The notes: generated by a model from the letters alone, not told the origin. 64,000 bases of DNA from Vulcanimicrobiota bacterium (GCA_003140215.1 PLJL01000004.1:632661-696660); one strand, 5' to 3'. Shown: positions 35,537 to 45,280, counted from the first letter of the stretch. Translations and numbers: made by a program.

Positions 35537-36886
35537 GTGACATTTGCACCCTGGACCGTCACGTTGCGTCACGAGACGCACGTGCCGGTCGATGCGGCGA
35601 GCGCGCTGGTCTATCTGGCGTGCGCGGTCGGCGTCGCGTTGCTCACGCGGCGGCGTCCGGCGCTGGGCGTCGCCGCGCTGCTGGTGCTCGCCCCGTTCGA
35701 CTTCGCGCGCTACGCCGGACCGACCACGATCACCACCTTGAAGGCCGGCCTGATCGGGATGCTCGTCGCGCTGGCGTTCTCGCGGCCGGACCTGGCGGCG
35801 TTCCGGACGTTTCCGGTGCGTGCGATGCTGGCGGCGTTCGCCGCCACGCTGCTGGCGATCGCGTTGAGCGCCATCCACGCGCAGCACCTCGGCCCGGTAC
35901 TGCGCGAGGCGCTCAAGGACGGTGAGTACCTGCTGCTGTTCCTGGGCGCGGTCGCCGCCTTCGCCACCGATCCCGACGACCGGCCGTTCTGGCGCACGCT
36001 CGAGCTCGCGGTCGGGCTGGTGTGCCTCTCGGCGCTCGCCGAGTACCTCGTCGGTGCGCACAGCGGAATCTGGCTGCACGAGCGCTCCATCCCGCGCATC
36101 GCGGGCGCGCTCGAAGGGCCCAATCAACTCGCGGGCTATCTCGACGTTGCGCTGCCGGTATTGGTCGCGCGCGCGCTGGTTCACCGCGACCGCGTGCTCG
36201 TCGCGGTGATCGGCATCGCGGCGGTCACCGACGTGTTGACGATCTCGCGGTCGGGGATCGTGGGTGCCGCGATCGGCGTCGCGGTCGTGCTGCTGGTGCT
36301 GCGGCCTTTTGGCGGCGCCGCGCTGCGCTTCGCCGCGGGCGTGGCGCTGGTGGTCGTGCTCGGGGGCGCGCTCGCGCTGCGAGCCGGCGTGCCGGCGGGA
36401 TACTTCTCGCTCGATCAGGCGCCGCAGGCCGGCGATCATCTCGCCAACCGCTCGCAGCTGTGGCGGGCCGCGATCGCCTTGTGGGAAACGTCGCCCGCGG
36501 TCGGCGTCGGCGCGGGCAACTACGAGCTCGACCTGAGCGAGGTCGGGTTGACCGGCGTGCGCACCCATGCCAACAGCATCTATCTGCAGAGCCTTGCCGA
36601 GACCGGCATCGTCGGGCTGGTCGCGACGATCGCGCTGTTCGGGGTGACGATGGTGACGCTGCGGCGCAGCGGCGTCCGGCGGCCGCTGGTGGTCGGCGCG
36701 CTGGGTGCGGCCGTTGCGCTGGCGTCGCACCAGATCTTCGACGACCTATTCTTTTTTCCGAAGGTCGCGTCGGCGTACTGGCTGGTGGTCGGCGTCGCCG
36801 TCGCGGAGGTCGCCGCCCGGCGGTTGTTCGAGCGCCGCCGCGCGGCCGCCTACGTCGTGGCGCCGGCGCCGGCCGGCGCGCCGTGA
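35537..36886 (+). CDS. O-antigen ligase/polymerase family membrane protein (Wzy/WaaL)
   Basis: 449 residues with about 11 membrane helices and the large periplasmic loop of the Wzy_C/WaaL family (about residues 285-345). The loop holds the family-typical G-x-G-N-Y in VGVGAGNYELDL and THANSIYLQSLAETGIVG just before a helix; this histidine-rich spot is known to matter in O-antigen ligases. The protein either polymerises repeat units or attaches the glycan to lipid A core or a lipid at the periplasmic face. Ligase versus polymerase cannot be separated from sequence. The start is GTG 35537, inside the repeat array. Its end overlaps the next gene by GTGA. Confidence 0.85.
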   Translation: MTFAPWTVTLRHETHVPVDAASALVYLACAVGVALLTRRRPALGVAALLVLAPFDFARYAGPTTITTLKAGLIGMLVALAFSRPDLAAFRTFPVRAMLAAFAATLLAIALSAIHAQHLGPVLREALKDGEYLLLFLGAVAAFATDPDDRPFWRTLELAVGLVCLSALAEYLVGAHSGIWLHERSIPRIAGALEGPNQLAGYLDVALPVLVARALVHRDRVLVAVIGIAAVTDVLTISRSGIVGAAIGVAVVLLVLRPFGGAALRFAAGVALVVVLGGALALRAGVPAGYFSLDQAPQAGDHLANRSQLWRAAIALWETSPAVGVGAGNYELDLSEVGLTGVRTHANSIYLQSLAETGIVGLVATIALFGVTMVTLRRSGVRRPLVVGALGAAVALASHQIFDDLFFFPKVASAYWLVVGVAVAEVAARRLFERRRAAAYVVAPAPAGAP

Positions 36887-39813
36887 ACAGCACCGGACGT
36901 CAGCGCGTCGCGCTGGTCGCACCGTTCTTCGGACGCGACTTGCGCGGCCGCAAGGAGCGCTTCGCGTTCGCGTACGCGACGCATCTTGCGCTCGAAGGCG
37001 TCGCGATCGAGGTGTTCACCACCACCACCACGCCCGATGCGCCCGATGCGAACTTCTTTGTGGCCGGAACCGACCACACCGAGCCGTTTCCGGTGCACCG
37101 CTTTCGCGTCAGCGCGCCGGATCGGGTCGCCTTCGAGGAAGCGTTGCTGGCGGTGCGCGGCTCCGGCATCACGCTCGAGGACCGCAGCGGCGCGCTGCTC
37201 GACGAGCGGCTGCGCAGCCCCGAGCTGATAGCCCACGTCCGCGCGTCGGCCGACCGGTACGACGCGTTTCTGTTCCTCGACCTCACCGTGCCCACCACGG
37301 TCTACGCGCTCATCGACGTCGCCGAGCGCGGGCTGTTGGTGCCGCTGCTCGACGACGAACCCGCGGCGCGGCTGCCGGCGGTCGCCGCCGCGGTCGCCCG
37401 GGCGCGCATGATCCTGTGCACCACCGAAGCCGAAGCGCTGCTCGTCGCCGAGCTGTACGGCCCCGCGACGCGCGCGCGCACGCGCATCATCGGGCTGGGC
37501 GCCGACGTGGTGCCGCGCCAGGACTTGCGGCGCGACCGCGTCGATCGGGTCACGCACGGCCGGCCGTACGTCCTGGCGGTCGGCGGCGATCCGCTCGAGA
37601 CCGCCGAGCTGCGCCGCAGCGGCGACTCGCAGGTCGTTGCGTTGGCCGATACCGCCGAGGGCGATCGTGCCGCCTTCTTCGCGTATGCGCGCGCGGTGGC
37701 GGTCAGCGGCGCCGGGCTGTGCTTCGTACCCGAGGTCGTCGAGGCGTGGGCCTACGGCAAGCCGGTGCTGGCTTCCGAAGACGCTTCGGGCGCGGCCCTG
37801 CTCGTGCGCGAGACCGGCGGCGGGATCGTGGTGGCGCGCGGCGGCTGGGCGCAGGCGATTGCAGCACTCCCCGGCGACGCGGCGCTGGCGACGCTGGCCG
37901 CCGCGGGCGCCGCCTACGTCGCGCGGCGCGGCGGCTGGCGCCGCGTCGCGGCGCGCACGTCGGAAGCGATCGACGGCATCGGCGCGCTCGCCGACGGCCG
38001 TTCGCGCGATGCGCTCCTGGCCCACGTCGCCTACCTCTATCCGCTGGTGCAACGGCAGCGCCGCACGATCGAGGCGATGCGCGTCAGCCGCTTCTGGCGG
38101 CTGCGGGACGTCTGGTTCGACGCGCGGCGGCGCTTCGGCGTCGGTCCGGCCGAGGATCCCGTGCACGTCTCCGACGCCGATGCACGCGCCGTCGAGCTCG
38201 CGGCGCTGGGCGATCCGTACCAGTTGTTCCGCGAGCACCATCGCGTGCGCGGCGAGGACGTCGAGCGAATGCGCGCGATGGCGCGTTTCCTGCCCAAGCC
38301 GGTCAGCCTCGCGCTGGTAATCGACGCGCGCGGCCGCGGCACCGGCGGGGTCGCCACGGCGCTGCGCTCGCTGTGCGATCAGGTCTACGAGCGCTGGTCG
38401 GCGCGCGTGCTGCTCGACGATCCGGCCGAAGTTCCGGCCGACGTCGCGGCGATCGTGGCGCAGGACGAGCGCGTCACGATCGTGCCCGCGGGCGGCGATC
38501 GCTACGGCGCCTGCGACGTCGTGGGGCCGCTCGATCCGTACGACCGTCTCGAAACGCACGCGCTGTTCGAGCTGACGCTGGCGCTGCAAGACGACGCCGA
38601 CGTCGTGTACTCCGACGAGGACGCCATCGACGAGCGCGAGGTCCCCGGGCAGCCGTGGTTCAAGCCGGATTGGTCGCCCGAGACCCTGCTCACGCGCGAT
38701 TACGTGGGCCGGCTGTGCGTGATGCGCCGCGACCTGCTCGAGCGCGTCGGCGGCGTACGCGACGTGTTCGAAAGCGCACGCTGGTACGAGGCGCTGCTGC
38801 GCGTCACCGAAGCGACGTCGCGCGTGGTGCACGTGGCGCAGGTACTGTGTCACCGCGACGCGCGCAACCGGGTCGAGAACCGCGATCTCGCGCTCGCCGT
38901 GGAGGTCGCGCTGCGGCGCCGCGGCGAGGAGGCCGAGCTGCAGCTCGTCGAGTCGGGCGTCGAGGTGCGCTTCGTTACCGCCGGTGAACGCGTGTGCGTC
39001 ATCATCCCGACCCGCGATCGCAGCGACCTGCTGGGCCCGTGCATCGCATCGGTCTTCGGCCGCACGACGTACCGCAACTTCGAGCTGCTCGTGGTCGACA
39101 ACGGCAGCCGCGAAGCGGCGACGCTGGAGCTGTTCGCGCTCTGGGAGCGCCGCGAGCCCACCCGCTTCCGCGTGCTGCGCGACCCGGCTCCCTTCAACTA
39201 CTCGCGGCTCAACAACGAGGCGGCGCGCGCCGCCGACGCGGCGTTCCTGCTGCTGCTCAACAACGATACCGAAGTGATCGCACCGGATTGGATCGACGCA
39301 ATGCTCGGCCAGGCGCGCCGCGCGCAGGTCGGCGCGGTGGGCGCGCTGTTGCTGTATCCCGACGGCACGGTACAGCACAGCGGCGTCGTGCTCGGCATCC
39401 TGGGGCTGGCCGGCCACGCGCACCGCTACTTGCCCGGAAACGGCCCGGGGTACCACGGTGCCCTCGAGCTCGACACGAACTATTTGGCCTTGACCGGGGC
39501 CTGTCTCATGGTCGAGAAGCGCAAGTACCTCGAGGTCGGCGGACTCGACGAGACGCTGGCGGTTTCGTACAACGACGTCGACCTGTGCCTCAAGCTGCGC
39601 CAGGCCGGCTACCGCAACGTCGTCGTCCCGCGCGCGCGGCTGTACCACTACGAGTCCAAGAGCCGCGGCGGCGACGATACGCCGGCCAAGGTCGCGCGGG
39701 CGATGGAGGAAGTGAGCACGATCCGCCGGCGCTGGCCGCAGTTCGCCGCGCGCGATCCGTACTACAACCAGAACCTCACCGTCGACTCCGAAGATTTCGG
39801 GCTGCGCCTGTGA
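36883..39813 (+). CDS. Three-domain glycosyltransferase: GT4-like + degenerate GT2 + GT2
   Basis: 976 residues from GTG 36883, overlapping the previous stop. Residues 1-385 resemble a GT4-type enzyme (VALVAPFFGRDL, CFVPEVVEAWAYGKPVLASE). A linker with WRLRDVWFDARRRFG follows. Residues 475-690 are a GT2 domain in which the metal motif seen in the paralogue at 54106 (LLDHDDVL) is PLDPYDRL (551-554) and the catalytic SQDYDLVLR is SARWYEALLR, so it is probably inactive. Residues 704-976 are an apparently intact GT2 domain (VIIPTRDRSD, LLLNNDTEV, SYNDVDLCLKLR). It probably adds two different sugars to the growing chain at the cytoplasmic face. Confidence 0.85.
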   Translation: MNSTGRQRVALVAPFFGRDLRGRKERFAFAYATHLALEGVAIEVFTTTTTPDAPDANFFVAGTDHTEPFPVHRFRVSAPDRVAFEEALLAVRGSGITLEDRSGALLDERLRSPELIAHVRASADRYDAFLFLDLTVPTTVYALIDVAERGLLVPLLDDEPAARLPAVAAAVARARMILCTTEAEALLVAELYGPATRARTRIIGLGADVVPRQDLRRDRVDRVTHGRPYVLAVGGDPLETAELRRSGDSQVVALADTAEGDRAAFFAYARAVAVSGAGLCFVPEVVEAWAYGKPVLASEDASGAALLVRETGGGIVVARGGWAQAIAALPGDAALATLAAAGAAYVARRGGWRRVAARTSEAIDGIGALADGRSRDALLAHVAYLYPLVQRQRRTIEAMRVSRFWRLRDVWFDARRRFGVGPAEDPVHVSDADARAVELAALGDPYQLFREHHRVRGEDVERMRAMARFLPKPVSLALVIDARGRGTGGVATALRSLCDQVYERWSARVLLDDPAEVPADVAAIVAQDERVTIVPAGGDRYGACDVVGPLDPYDRLETHALFELTLALQDDADVVYSDEDAIDEREVPGQPWFKPDWSPETLLTRDYVGRLCVMRRDLLERVGGVRDVFESARWYEALLRVTEATSRVVHVAQVLCHRDARNRVENRDLALAVEVALRRRGEEAELQLVESGVEVRFVTAGERVCVIIPTRDRSDLLGPCIASVFGRTTYRNFELLVVDNGSREAATLELFALWERREPTRFRVLRDPAPFNYSRLNNEAARAADAAFLLLLNNDTEVIAPDWIDAMLGQARRAQVGAVGALLLYPDGTVQHSGVVLGILGLAGHAHRYLPGNGPGYHGALELDTNYLALTGACLMVEKRKYLEVGGLDETLAVSYNDVDLCLKLRQAGYRNVVVPRARLYHYESKSRGGDDTPAKVARAMEEVSTIRRRWPQFAARDPYYNQNLTVDSEDFGLRL

Positions 39814-41090
39814 CCGGGATCGCCGCCGAACCGGGGGCGCCGCGCCGCACCGGGGTCGCCGCGCACGCCGGGATCACTTTCGTCGGGCTGATGACCGCGA
39901 ACGTGCTGGGCTACGTCTTTTACGCGCTGGTGAGCCGCACCGTCGGGGTCGAAGCGTACGGAACGTTTTCGTCGCTCGTCGCGATCGTGCTCATCTTGAG
40001 CGCACCCGCGCAGATCGCGCAGATGGTCGTCGCGAAGCTGGCCACCGACTTGACCTTCGATCCCGACCGGCTGGCGGGGCTGGTGCGGGCGATCGATCGC
40101 GTGACGCTGACGGTGGCGGCGGTCGGCGGCGCGGCGTTGATCGCGGTCTCGGTCCCGCTGGCGCGCTTTCTGCACCTCGCGGATCCGCTGCTGGTCACCT
40201 TCGCCGGGCTTTCGCTGTGCGGCGCGCTCGCGTTGCCGTTCCTGCGCGGCGTGCTGCAGGGGACCTCGCGGTTTCGCGCCTTTGCGCTCTCCAACGTCGC
40301 CGAAACCGCGGCGAAAGCGATCTTTGCGCCGGCGTTGGCGCTCGCCGCCGGGGTGCGCGGGGCGGTCGCCGGGATGGCGCTGGGGTACGCGCTCGCCGCG
40401 GTCTACACGTTCGTCGCGGCGGTCCCGCACCGCCGCGGCACCCCCAGCACGTTCTCGCTGCGCACCGTGGCGCGAACGTCCGCGTCGGTCGCCGTCGCGG
40501 TGGTGTGCATCAACGTGCTGTTGTTGTACGACGTCGTGCTGGCCAAACGGTACCTCGACGCGCACACCGCCGGGCTCTACGGCGCCGCCGCGCTGGCCGC
40601 CCGGGCGCTCTACGCGGTCCTCGCCTTCGTGCCGACGGTGCTCTTGCCGCAGGCGGCGGTGCGCGCGGCCCGCCGCGAGCGCACGCGCTGGCTCTTTCTC
40701 CAAGCGTTCGGCGTCGCGGCGGCGATCGCCGCCGCGGCGATCGGCTTCTACGCGCTGTTTCCGGAGTTCGTCGTCGTCGCGGTCGCCGGGCGCAGCTTCG
40801 CGAGCGGGGCGCCGTTCTTGGTGCCGTACGTGTACGCGATCGCGGCCGCGGCGCTGGCCAACGTCGTCGCGACCTACAACGTCGCGCGCGGCCGGATGGC
40901 CTTCGTCGTCCCGCTCGCGTGCGTGCTGGCCGGCGAGATCGCCAGCATCGTGATCCGCCACCGCGGTCCGGGCGATCTGCTGCAGACCATCGTCGTCGGA
41001 CACACCCTCGCGCTGCTCGCGACGGCGACGTCGTTGGGCGGCGCGAGGCCGCCGGGGCCCGAAGCCGAACTGGGAACCGCCACACCATGA
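39810..41090 (+). CDS. Wzx-like polysaccharide flippase (MOP superfamily)
   Basis: 426 residues from GTG 39810, overlapping the previous stop (GTGA). About 12 membrane helices. The N-terminal part ITFVGLMTANVLGYVFYALV, followed by SRTVGVEAYGTFSSLVAIVL, fits Wzx-type lipid-linked oligosaccharide flippases, as does LQGTSRFRAFALSNV. It would move undecaprenyl-linked repeat units across the inner membrane. It is a clear paralogue of the flippase at 62183-63469 (both have YVFYAL...R near the start, AEYG/EAYG, (LQGT/LQGA)-(S/G)-RF, and a final VVGH-(T/S)-LALLAT). The stop overlaps the ugd start (ATGA). Confidence 0.87.
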   Translation: MTGIAAEPGAPRRTGVAAHAGITFVGLMTANVLGYVFYALVSRTVGVEAYGTFSSLVAIVLILSAPAQIAQMVVAKLATDLTFDPDRLAGLVRAIDRVTLTVAAVGGAALIAVSVPLARFLHLADPLLVTFAGLSLCGALALPFLRGVLQGTSRFRAFALSNVAETAAKAIFAPALALAAGVRGAVAGMALGYALAAVYTFVAAVPHRRGTPSTFSLRTVARTSASVAVAVVCINVLLLYDVVLAKRYLDAHTAGLYGAAALAARALYAVLAFVPTVLLPQAAVRAARRERTRWLFLQAFGVAAAIAAAAIGFYALFPEFVVVAVAGRSFASGAPFLVPYVYAIAAAALANVVATYNVARGRMAFVVPLACVLAGEIASIVIRHRGPGDLLQTIVVGHTLALLATATSLGGARPPGPEAELGTATP

Positions 41091-42424
41091 GACGCATCGC
41101 GATCGTCGGCTCGGGCTACGTCGGACTCGTCACGGGGACGTGCTTCTCGGAGCTGGGCAACCGCGTGGTGTGCGTCGACAACGACGCCGCGAAGATCGAA
41201 CGGCTCGACGCCGGCGAGGTTCCGTTCTACGAGCCGTCGCTGGGTGAGATGATCGCCCGCAACGTGCAAGCGCGGCGCTTGACCTTTACCACCGACGTCG
41301 CCGCAGCGGTGCGCGGCAGCGAGATCATCTTCATCGCGGTCGGGACGCCGATGCGCGCCGACGGCCACGCCGACCTGGGCGCGGTACGCGCGGCGGCACG
41401 CGACATCGGCGCGGCGCTCAACGGCCCCAAGATCGTGGTCTCGAAGTCGACCGTCCCGGTCGAGACCGGTGAGATGGTCTCCTCGATCATCCGGCGTCAC
41501 GCGCGCGCGCAGCATCCGATCAGCGTCGTGAGCAACCCCGAGTTCTTGCGCGAGGGCTCGGCGGTCGCGGACTTCCTGCGCCCCGACCGCATCGTGCTCG
41601 GAACCGAGGACGCCGCCGCGGAACAGGTCATGCGCGAGCTGTACGCGCCGCTCGAAGCGCCGATCGTGGTCACCGACGTCCGCACCGCCGAGATGATCAA
41701 GTATGCCGCGAACGCCTTCTTGGCGACGAAGATCTCGTTCATCAACGAGATCGCCAACATCTGCGAGCTGCTCGACGTCGACGTGCGCGCCGTCTGCAAC
41801 GGCATCGGCTACGATCAGCGGATCGGGACGAAGTTCCTCAATCCGGGGATCGGCTACGGCGGCTCGTGCTTCCCCAAGGACGTGCGCGCGCTCGAGCAGT
41901 TGGCGGTGGAGCGCGACTACCAGGCGCCGCTGCTCCACGCCGTCGAGCTGGTGAACCGGCGTCAGATCGAGCGCACGGTCGTGCGGCTCGAGCGCGAACT
42001 AGGCGGCTTGCGGGGCCGGGTCGTCGCCGTGCTGGGCTTGGCGTTCAAACCCAACACCGACGACGTGCGCGACGCGCCGGCGCTGGCGCTCATCGCCCGG
42101 CTGCTCGACCGCGGCGCGGCGGTGCGCGCGCACGACCCGATCGCCAACGCGCTCGCGCGCGAGGCGCTCGGAACCGACGGCATCGTGTTCTGCGACGACA
42201 TGTACGAGAGCGTCAGCGGCGCCGACGCGATCGTGCTCGCGACGGAATGGAACGAGTTTCGGGCGCTCGACTTCGCACGCTGCGCCGCCTCGATGCGCGG
42301 ATCCGTGCTCATCGACGGCCGCAACGTCTTCGATCCCGACAAAGTGCGCGCCGCCGGGCTACGCTATCTGGGGATCGGCCGCGTGAAGCTCCCCGATCAG
42401 CTCGACGCAGCCGAGCGAAAGTAG
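41087..42424 (+). CDS. ugd: UDP-glucose 6-dehydrogenase
   Basis: 445 residues. The NAD-binding start is IAIVGSGYVGLVTGTCFSEL. Other signatures are VGTPMRADGHADL, SKSTVPVETG, NPEFLREGSAVADFL, and the catalytic cysteine in GIGYGGSCFPKD. The final domain has GLAFKPNTDDVRDAPAL and LIDGRNVFDPD. The enzyme oxidises UDP-glucose to UDP-glucuronate with two NAD+. The convergent next gene encodes a UDP-glucuronate decarboxylase, so UDP-xylose is the probable further product. The ATG overlaps the flippase stop, and the 3' end overlaps the decarboxylase gene by 28 bp tail-to-tail. Confidence 0.97.
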   Translation: MRRIAIVGSGYVGLVTGTCFSELGNRVVCVDNDAAKIERLDAGEVPFYEPSLGEMIARNVQARRLTFTTDVAAAVRGSEIIFIAVGTPMRADGHADLGAVRAAARDIGAALNGPKIVVSKSTVPVETGEMVSSIIRRHARAQHPISVVSNPEFLREGSAVADFLRPDRIVLGTEDAAAEQVMRELYAPLEAPIVVTDVRTAEMIKYAANAFLATKISFINEIANICELLDVDVRAVCNGIGYDQRIGTKFLNPGIGYGGSCFPKDVRALEQLAVERDYQAPLLHAVELVNRRQIERTVVRLERELGGLRGRVVAVLGLAFKPNTDDVRDAPALALIARLLDRGAAVRAHDPIANALAREALGTDGIVFCDDMYESVSGADAIVLATEWNEFRALDFARCAASMRGSVLIDGRNVFDPDKVRAAGLRYLGIGRVKLPDQLDAAERK

Positions 42425-43359
42425 TCCAGCGTGCGCTCGAGCCCGGTCTCGAGCGTGGTCCACGGCTCCCATCCCAGCAGTTCGCGCGCCAGGCTGATGT
42501 CGGGCCGCCGCCGGACCGGGTCGTCGGCGGGCAGCGGGCGTGCTTCGATGCGCAGGTCGACTCGCGCCAGGCGCGCCGTGACCTCGGCCAGCCGGCGGAC
42601 CGTGTACTCGTCGGGATTGCCGAGGTTGATCACGCGCCCGCCCAGCCCCGCCCGCGTCGCGAAGCGCACGATGCCGTCGACGAGATCGTCGACGAAGCAG
42701 AAGCTGCGTGTCTGGGAGCCGTCGCCGTACACGGTCAGCGCGCGGCCCCGCAACGCGGCGACGCAGAAGTTCGGGATGACGCGGCCGTCGGCGGGGTCCA
42801 TGCGCGGACCGTAGGTGTTGAAGATGCGCGCGACCCGCCCGTCGATGCCGAGCTTGCGAACGGCCGTGGTAACGTAGGCCTCGCCGTAGCGTTTGGACTC
42901 GTCGTAGCACGAGCGCATCCCGACCGGGTTGACGTGGCCCCAGTACGTCTCGCGCTGCGGGTGCTCGAGCGCGTCGCCGTAGCTCTCGCTCGTCGACGCG
43001 TACAGCAACGTCGCGGCGTTGCGGGTGGCGAAGGCGACCGCGTGCATCGTGCCGGCCGCGTTGACGGCCAGGGTTTCGAGCGCGAGGCGCTCGTAGTGCA
43101 CCGGGCTCGCGGGCGAGGCGAAGTGCAGCACCAGCTGCGGGCGCTGCGCTCCTTCGAGCTGTTCGCCCCACGCGTCCCACGGTTGCGCGACGTCGGCCTC
43201 GACGAAGCGGAATCGCGCGCTCGCCTCCGCGTCGCGCAGGTTGCGGCGGTCGCCGGTGGCGAGGTTGTCGACGCCGACGACCTCCCAGCCGTCTTGCAAC
43301 AGCCGGTCGCACAGATGCGAACCGATGAATCCGGCGGCTCCGGTGATGCAGGCCAGCAC
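42397..43359 (-). CDS. UDP-glucuronate decarboxylase (UDP-xylose synthase) family epimerase
   Basis: 320 residues from GTG 43357-43359, chosen because the nucleotide motif ITGAAGFIGSHLCDRLL starts at once and GAAGG lies 7 nt upstream; an in-frame start at 43446 would add 29 low-complexity residues. UXS-type hallmarks are HFASPASPVHYERLALETL, SESYGDALEHPQ (the UXS sugar-binding region), HVNPVGMRSCYDESKRYGEA with Y-x-x-x-K, and RIFNTYGPRM, then DGSQTRSFCFVDDLV. It converts UDP-glucuronate to UDP-xylose. It lies on the opposite strand to ugd but supplies the next step. dTDP-glucose dehydratase is the main alternative, less likely. Confidence 0.87.
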   Translation of the reverse strand: MLACITGAAGFIGSHLCDRLLQDGWEVVGVDNLATGDRRNLRDAEASARFRFVEADVAQPWDAWGEQLEGAQRPQLVLHFASPASPVHYERLALETLAVNAAGTMHAVAFATRNAATLLYASTSESYGDALEHPQRETYWGHVNPVGMRSCYDESKRYGEAYVTTAVRKLGIDGRVARIFNTYGPRMDPADGRVIPNFCVAALRGRALTVYGDGSQTRSFCFVDDLVDGIVRFATRAGLGGRVINLGNPDEYTVRRLAEVTARLARVDLRIEARPLPADDPVRRRPDISLARELLGWEPWTTLETGLERTLDYFRSAASS

Positions 43360-43396
43360 CGCTGCGCCTTCGGTAGCTCGCGCGGCGCTGCCCGCC

Positions 43397-45280
43397 TCAG
43401 CGGCGGCGGTAGCGGGTGAAGGTGACGCCGTCGAGGACGTACGCACCGGGCGGCGCGACCAGCGTCAGATCGCGCACCGCCGTCACCGGGCGCCGCGCCA
43501 AGAAACGTCCGGCTTCGGCATCGTCGCGCGGGAACGCCGAGACGACGACGCCGTCGGGCAGCGTCGCCGGCACGCTGCGCCACCTGCCCGTCGAACCGTC
43601 GGCGAAGCGCACCGCGACGAACGTCTCCGGCGCGCGCCACAGCAGCGTGCGCAGTTTCGTAGCCCAGGTCGGGCGCAGGGCGAACGCGGCGGCGACGAAG
43701 GCGTCGGGCGACCCGGCCGGCGGGATCGCGATCGGAGCGTTGAGCGCCGGCGCGGTCGCGCCCCCCGCCGGTTCGGCGTCGCAATGCGCCGCGGGCTCGC
43801 GGCGCAGCAGCACGTAGCTGTCGCCGCCGGCCGTCGTCACCTGCGGCAGCGCGACCGCGTAGCGGCATACCAGCTCGGTCGTCGTCGCGGGGGCCTCGCC
43901 GAACGGATAGCGCCCGTCGATCGCCAGATAGCGGTACAGCACGTACGCGGCGCCGTGCTCCACGAGCGCGTCGCGATTGAGCCCGTCGAGCCACGGCGTG
44001 TAGGCGCTGTAGGCTTGGAAGACCGGCAACGGGTCCCAGCGCAGTCCGCCTTCGCGCACGATCGCGGTCTCCCACGGCAGCACGTCGACCGTCGCCGTGC
44101 CCAGGCGCGCCGCGACGCCGGGCGGGAGCCGGTCCGGTCCCAACGCGGCGTCGAGGGCGGCGGCGAGGCGGGCCGTCGTGATCCGCGGATGCAGGGCGTA
44201 GGCCGCGCCGTGCCGGACGCGCGCCGGTTCGAAGAACGCTGGAATCTCGTGCCAGACCCGGGATTGCGCCCACAGGAGCGCGCCCAGCGCCAGCGCGGTC
44301 GCAGCGACCCCGGCCGGCGCTGCGCGGCCGCGGCGCAGCACCGTCCCGAGCAGCGGTACGACCGCGGCCGCCGTCATGAAGAAGTAGAGAATGTGGCCGT
44401 CCTGCCGGACGAAGCCGTGCTTCCAGGCCAAAAACGTCACCACCACGGCGAGCAGCGCTTGCGCGGGCTTGCGTTCACGGACGGCGGCGCCGGCGAGGAC
44501 GGCGATCGCCGCCGCAGCGAGCAGCGCGACCGCGATCTCGATGCGTGGCCCCCGCAGCACCATGCCGGCCGAGTAGCCGCCGGATATCTCGGCAGCGCCG
44601 CGCAGGTACGCGCCCAGGGCGGAGGGCGCGAACCCGAAGGCGGCGGCCAGCCCGAGGGCGGTGATCCCGTAGGCCAGGGCGGCCGCGAACAGGGCGCCGC
44701 GGCGCCGGCGCCGTGGCCCGCGCAGCACGGCGACCAGCCACACCGCGGTCCCCGCCGCGAGCACGTCGAGGCCCAGGGTGAACTTCGAGAGGGCGCCGAT
44801 CAGCCCGACCACCCCGACCGCCGCGCCGACGAACGGCGCCAGGCGCGGATGGCGGCCGGCCCGCATCAGCAGCGCGACGATGCCGATCGTGGCGACGTAG
44901 TCGACGGTTACGTTCGTGGCCACGAACACGACGATCGCGACGAGCGCCGCCTTGACCACGGTCTTGCCGGGCCCGCCGATCACCGTCCAGAGCCCCGCCA
45001 CCGCGACCCCGGCGAGCACCAGGTTCACCAGCAGCGCCGTCCCGGCCAAGGCGGGATCGGGGACGCCTTGGAGGGCGAAGCCGAGCGGCCCGAACGTGAA
45101 CACGATGTCCCGCCCGAATCGCAGCCCGTGCTCGGCGGCCAAGGTGAGACCGACGCGCCACGACTCGTCGAGCCCGGGTCCGATCACCGCCGGCGGCCGC
45201 AGCAGCGACAGCCCCCACGCCGTCGCGAGCAGCGCGCCGAAAGCTGCACCGGTGAGCCGCAGTTGTCGGGGCACGATCAC
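43397..45280 (-). CDS. Large polytopic membrane protein, possible GT-C type glycosyltransferase
   Basis: 627 residues from GTG 45278-45280. The first 350 residues have about 10 membrane helices, with a conserved-looking loop after helix 1 (GPGLDESWRVGL, then FTFGPLGFALQG). A membrane-proximal HGFVRQDGHILYFF loop follows. The last 260 residues are soluble and extracytoplasmic (LPWETAIVREGGLRWDPLPV, YVLYRYLAIDGRYPFGEAPA). The D-E in the first loop and the overall layout recall GT-C enzymes using polyprenyl-phosphate sugars, but I do not recognise a named family. It is upstream of the UXS gene on the same strand and divergent from the epimerase gene at 45366 (85 bp). Confidence 0.6.
   Translation of the reverse strand: MIVPRQLRLTGAAFGALLATAWGLSLLRPPAVIGPGLDESWRVGLTLAAEHGLRFGRDIVFTFGPLGFALQGVPDPALAGTALLVNLVLAGVAVAGLWTVIGGPGKTVVKAALVAIVVFVATNVTVDYVATIGIVALLMRAGRHPRLAPFVGAAVGVVGLIGALSKFTLGLDVLAAGTAVWLVAVLRGPRRRRRGALFAAALAYGITALGLAAAFGFAPSALGAYLRGAAEISGGYSAGMVLRGPRIEIAVALLAAAAIAVLAGAAVRERKPAQALLAVVVTFLAWKHGFVRQDGHILYFFMTAAAVVPLLGTVLRRGRAAPAGVAATALALGALLWAQSRVWHEIPAFFEPARVRHGAAYALHPRITTARLAAALDAALGPDRLPPGVAARLGTATVDVLPWETAIVREGGLRWDPLPVFQAYSAYTPWLDGLNRDALVEHGAAYVLYRYLAIDGRYPFGEAPATTTELVCRYAVALPQVTTAGGDSYVLLRREPAAHCDAEPAGGATAPALNAPIAIPPAGSPDAFVAAAFALRPTWATKLRTLLWRAPETFVAVRFADGSTGRWRSVPATLPDGVVVSAFPRDDAEAGRFLARRPVTAVRDLTLVAPPGAYVLDGVTFTRYRRR

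Noticed and set aside
36850..39648. 932-codon open frame antisense to the three-domain glycosyltransferase
   Set aside because: Composition is Arg/Val/Ala/Asp-rich without domain motifs, and the plus strand has clear glycosyltransferase motifs throughout.
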